Notes under the pieces: model-generated
What the model was told of the DNA's origin: nothing
Databases searched by the model: none
Seen by the model: only the letters and a program-made list of their open reading frames with translations
Program-made: the position numbers and the translations under genes
NCBI GenBank assembly: GCA_002361155.1
Contig: DERZ01000012.1
Location: 1 to 6,753 of the forward strand
DNA: 6,753 nucleotides
Source of the DNA: Porphyromonadaceae bacterium UBA3327
GTDB lineage: Bacteria > Bacteroidota > Bacteroidia > Bacteroidales > Muribaculaceae
Direction: 5' to 3'
Part shown: piece after piece, positions 5,796-6,753 of the stretch
How the letters are laid out: each line of letters opens with the position of its first letter
Numbering within the stretch: the first letter of the stretch is position 1

Positions 5796-5876
5796 ATGAA
5801 ACTTAGTCCCGCCATCGGAACTGACCATGAAACGGAGTCTCGGGAGCTACTGAAACAGACAGAAATACAGAAATAA
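5796..5876 (+). CDS. Possible 26-codon leader ORF upstream of exbB
   Basis: An ATG at 5796 opens 26 codons ending in TAA at 5874-5876. The peptide starts MKLSPAIGTDHETESRELL and is hydrophilic, with no signal peptide or run of a single amino acid that would mark an attenuator. It lies wholly inside the predicted exbB leader and ends 50 nt before the exbB start. No clear ribosome-binding site precedes it. A frame this short could be open by chance, so it is listed only as a candidate. Confidence 0.2.
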   Translation: MKLSPAIGTDHETESRELLKQTEIQK

Positions 5877-5926
5877 CTAAAACCAAAATTTAATCATTTA
5901 ATCAAATCAAACTAATTTAAACGATT

Positions 5927-6753
5927 ATGGAATCTCAGAAACCTATGGCTCCCAAGCCTGCAGCCGCCACGGCGACAGCAAAAGTGAAAAAGGAAGAAAA
6001 AATCAGTAACATCCGCGGTATCCGCAACGCATTCGTTGTGATTCTCTGCTGCGCGGTAGCAGCCGTGCTGATTTTCCTCTTCGGAATGGGAGCACCCGGC
6101 AACTTCGAGGGAGGCACAACCGACGGACACCCCCTGAACCTGGCCGGAACAGTCTACAAAGGTGGATTCATCGTGCCGATTCTGATGACCCTTCTTCTCA
6201 CGGTGATCGTTCTTTCGATCGAGCGCTGGATCGCCATCAGCTCCGCATCGGGCAAGGGCAACACCGCCAAGTTCGTAGCCGACATCAAGGCTGACCTCGC
6301 CGCCAACAAGATCGACGCAGCCATGGACCGTTGCCGCAAGCAGAAAGGCTCTGTCGCATCGGTTGTCTACAACACGCTGGTCCGCTACAAAGAGATGGAT
6401 GCCAACAACGAACTCTCCAAAGAGCAGAAGCTTACAGTGCTCCGCAACGAGGTAGAAGAGGCAACCGCTCTCGAAATGCCCGGTCTGTCGCAGAACCTCC
6501 CCATCCTCGCGACCCTCACCACTCTCGGTACTCTGGTCGGACTTCTCGGAACTGTGATGGGTATGATCAAGTCATTCCAGGCCCTCGCATCCTCCGGCTC
6601 GCCTGACTCCACAGAGCTCTCCACCGGTATCTCCGAGGCCCTCGTGAACACCGCGTTCGGTATCGCTACCGGTGCATTCGCCGTTATCTCCTACAACTTC
6701 TTCACCAACAAGATCGACAACCTCACCTACGCTATCGACGAAATCGGTTTCTC
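5927..6753 (+). CDS. exbB: ExbB/TolQ-type proton channel protein (C-terminus cut by window edge)
   Basis: From the ATG at 5927, 275 codons run without a stop off the right edge. It belongs to the MotA/TolQ/ExbB family: inner-membrane proton channel subunits that, with ExbD/TolR, use the proton-motive force to energise TonB- or Tol-dependent outer-membrane functions. An Ala/Pro/Lys-rich N-terminal segment (1-33) is followed by a transmembrane helix (34-54). The family core then begins with GGFIVPILMTLLL...IERWIA (79-103), a cytoplasmic domain (104-190), the helix LATLTTLGTLVGLLGTVMGM (194-213), and the ISEALVNTAFGIATG stretch (235-249) with its conserved Glu. E. coli ExbB has three membrane helices; the helix at 34-54 makes four here. 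The start is the only ATG close after the A/T-rich leader; Met7 is an alternative. exbD-like genes would be expected just beyond the edge. ExbB versus TolQ cannot be settled. Confidence 0.9.
   Translation, partial: MESQKPMAPKPAAATATAKVKKEEKISNIRGIRNAFVVILCCAVAAVLIFLFGMGAPGNFEGGTTDGHPLNLAGTVYKGGFIVPILMTLLLTVIVLSIERWIAISSASGKGNTAKFVADIKADLAANKIDAAMDRCRKQKGSVASVVYNTLVRYKEMDANNELSKEQKLTVLRNEVEEATALEMPGLSQNLPILATLTTLGTLVGLLGTVMGMIKSFQALASSGSPDSTELSTGISEALVNTAFGIATGAFAVISYNFFTNKIDNLTYAIDEIGF

Larger units (their letters stand above)
5519..5926. other. 408-bp A/T-rich intergenic region: promoter and long leader of exbB
   Basis: No convincing full-size gene lies here on either strand. The first 160 bases hold only a short inverted repeat, AACATC-TTTCT-GATGTT (5609-5625), outside any predicted transcript. 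A canonical promoter (5684-5713) follows, then a predicted leader of about 205 nt. The leader contains a 12-bp direct repeat, a possible bulged stem TAGTCCCG (5804-5811) with CGGGAGCTA (5841-5849), and a 26-codon open frame (5796-5876). The last 50 bases before the exbB ATG are very A/T-rich, as is common where Bacteroidetes start translation without a Shine-Dalgarno sequence. Confidence 0.6.

Overview
The window looks like chromosomal DNA of a Bacteroidales bacterium, possibly Muribaculaceae-like; the family is a guess. Three things support this. Perfect Bacteroidetes sigma -7 boxes (TAnnTTTG) precede the main transcription units, two of them with a TTG or TTTG element exactly 19 nt upstream. 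Start codons lack strong Shine-Dalgarno sequences and sit behind A/T-rich leaders. The proteins are of Bacteroidetes type: a lineage-style Pgk with an insertion, an APH-type sugar kinase fused to a RapZ C-terminal domain, and an ExbB with an N-terminal extension. Intergenic DNA is clearly more A/T-rich than the coding DNA. I see no mobile elements, CRISPR arrays, tRNA or rRNA genes.

Layout, left to right. Position 117 down to 1 (minus strand) is the 5' part of rpsP (ribosomal protein bS16), cut by the left edge. It diverges from prfA (release factor 1, 313-1422, plus), and the two promoters are packed back to back around 204-261. After prfA come a G/C-rich hairpin (1436-1468) and a 61-residue small membrane protein (1528-1713, plus). 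This protein converges on a minus-strand two-gene operon. That operon is read from about 4024 leftwards: first an AmgK-like sugar kinase fused to a RapZ C-terminal domain (3908-2493), then, overlapping by ATGA, a MurU-like nucleotidyltransferase (2496-1756). A nested inverted repeat at 1725-1771 lies where the convergent genes meet.

The 269-bp gap 3909-4177 holds divergent -7 boxes for this operon and for pgk (phosphoglycerate kinase, 4178-5431, plus), which ends at a textbook intrinsic terminator (5480-5518). A 408-bp gene-poor stretch follows. It contains a canonical promoter (5684-5713), a 12-bp direct repeat at the predicted transcription start and a long leader, then an ExbB/TolQ-type proton channel gene (5927 to the right edge, partial).

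The genes cover translation (rpsP, prfA), glycolysis (pgk), envelope energisation (exbB) and probably salvage of a cell-wall amino sugar: the kinase would make a sugar 1-phosphate and the nucleotidyltransferase would activate it to a nucleotide sugar. The most interesting part is the RapZ-like domain on the kinase, which suggests sensing of an amino-sugar metabolite or RNA at the entry of that salvage route. This is inference and has not been shown here.
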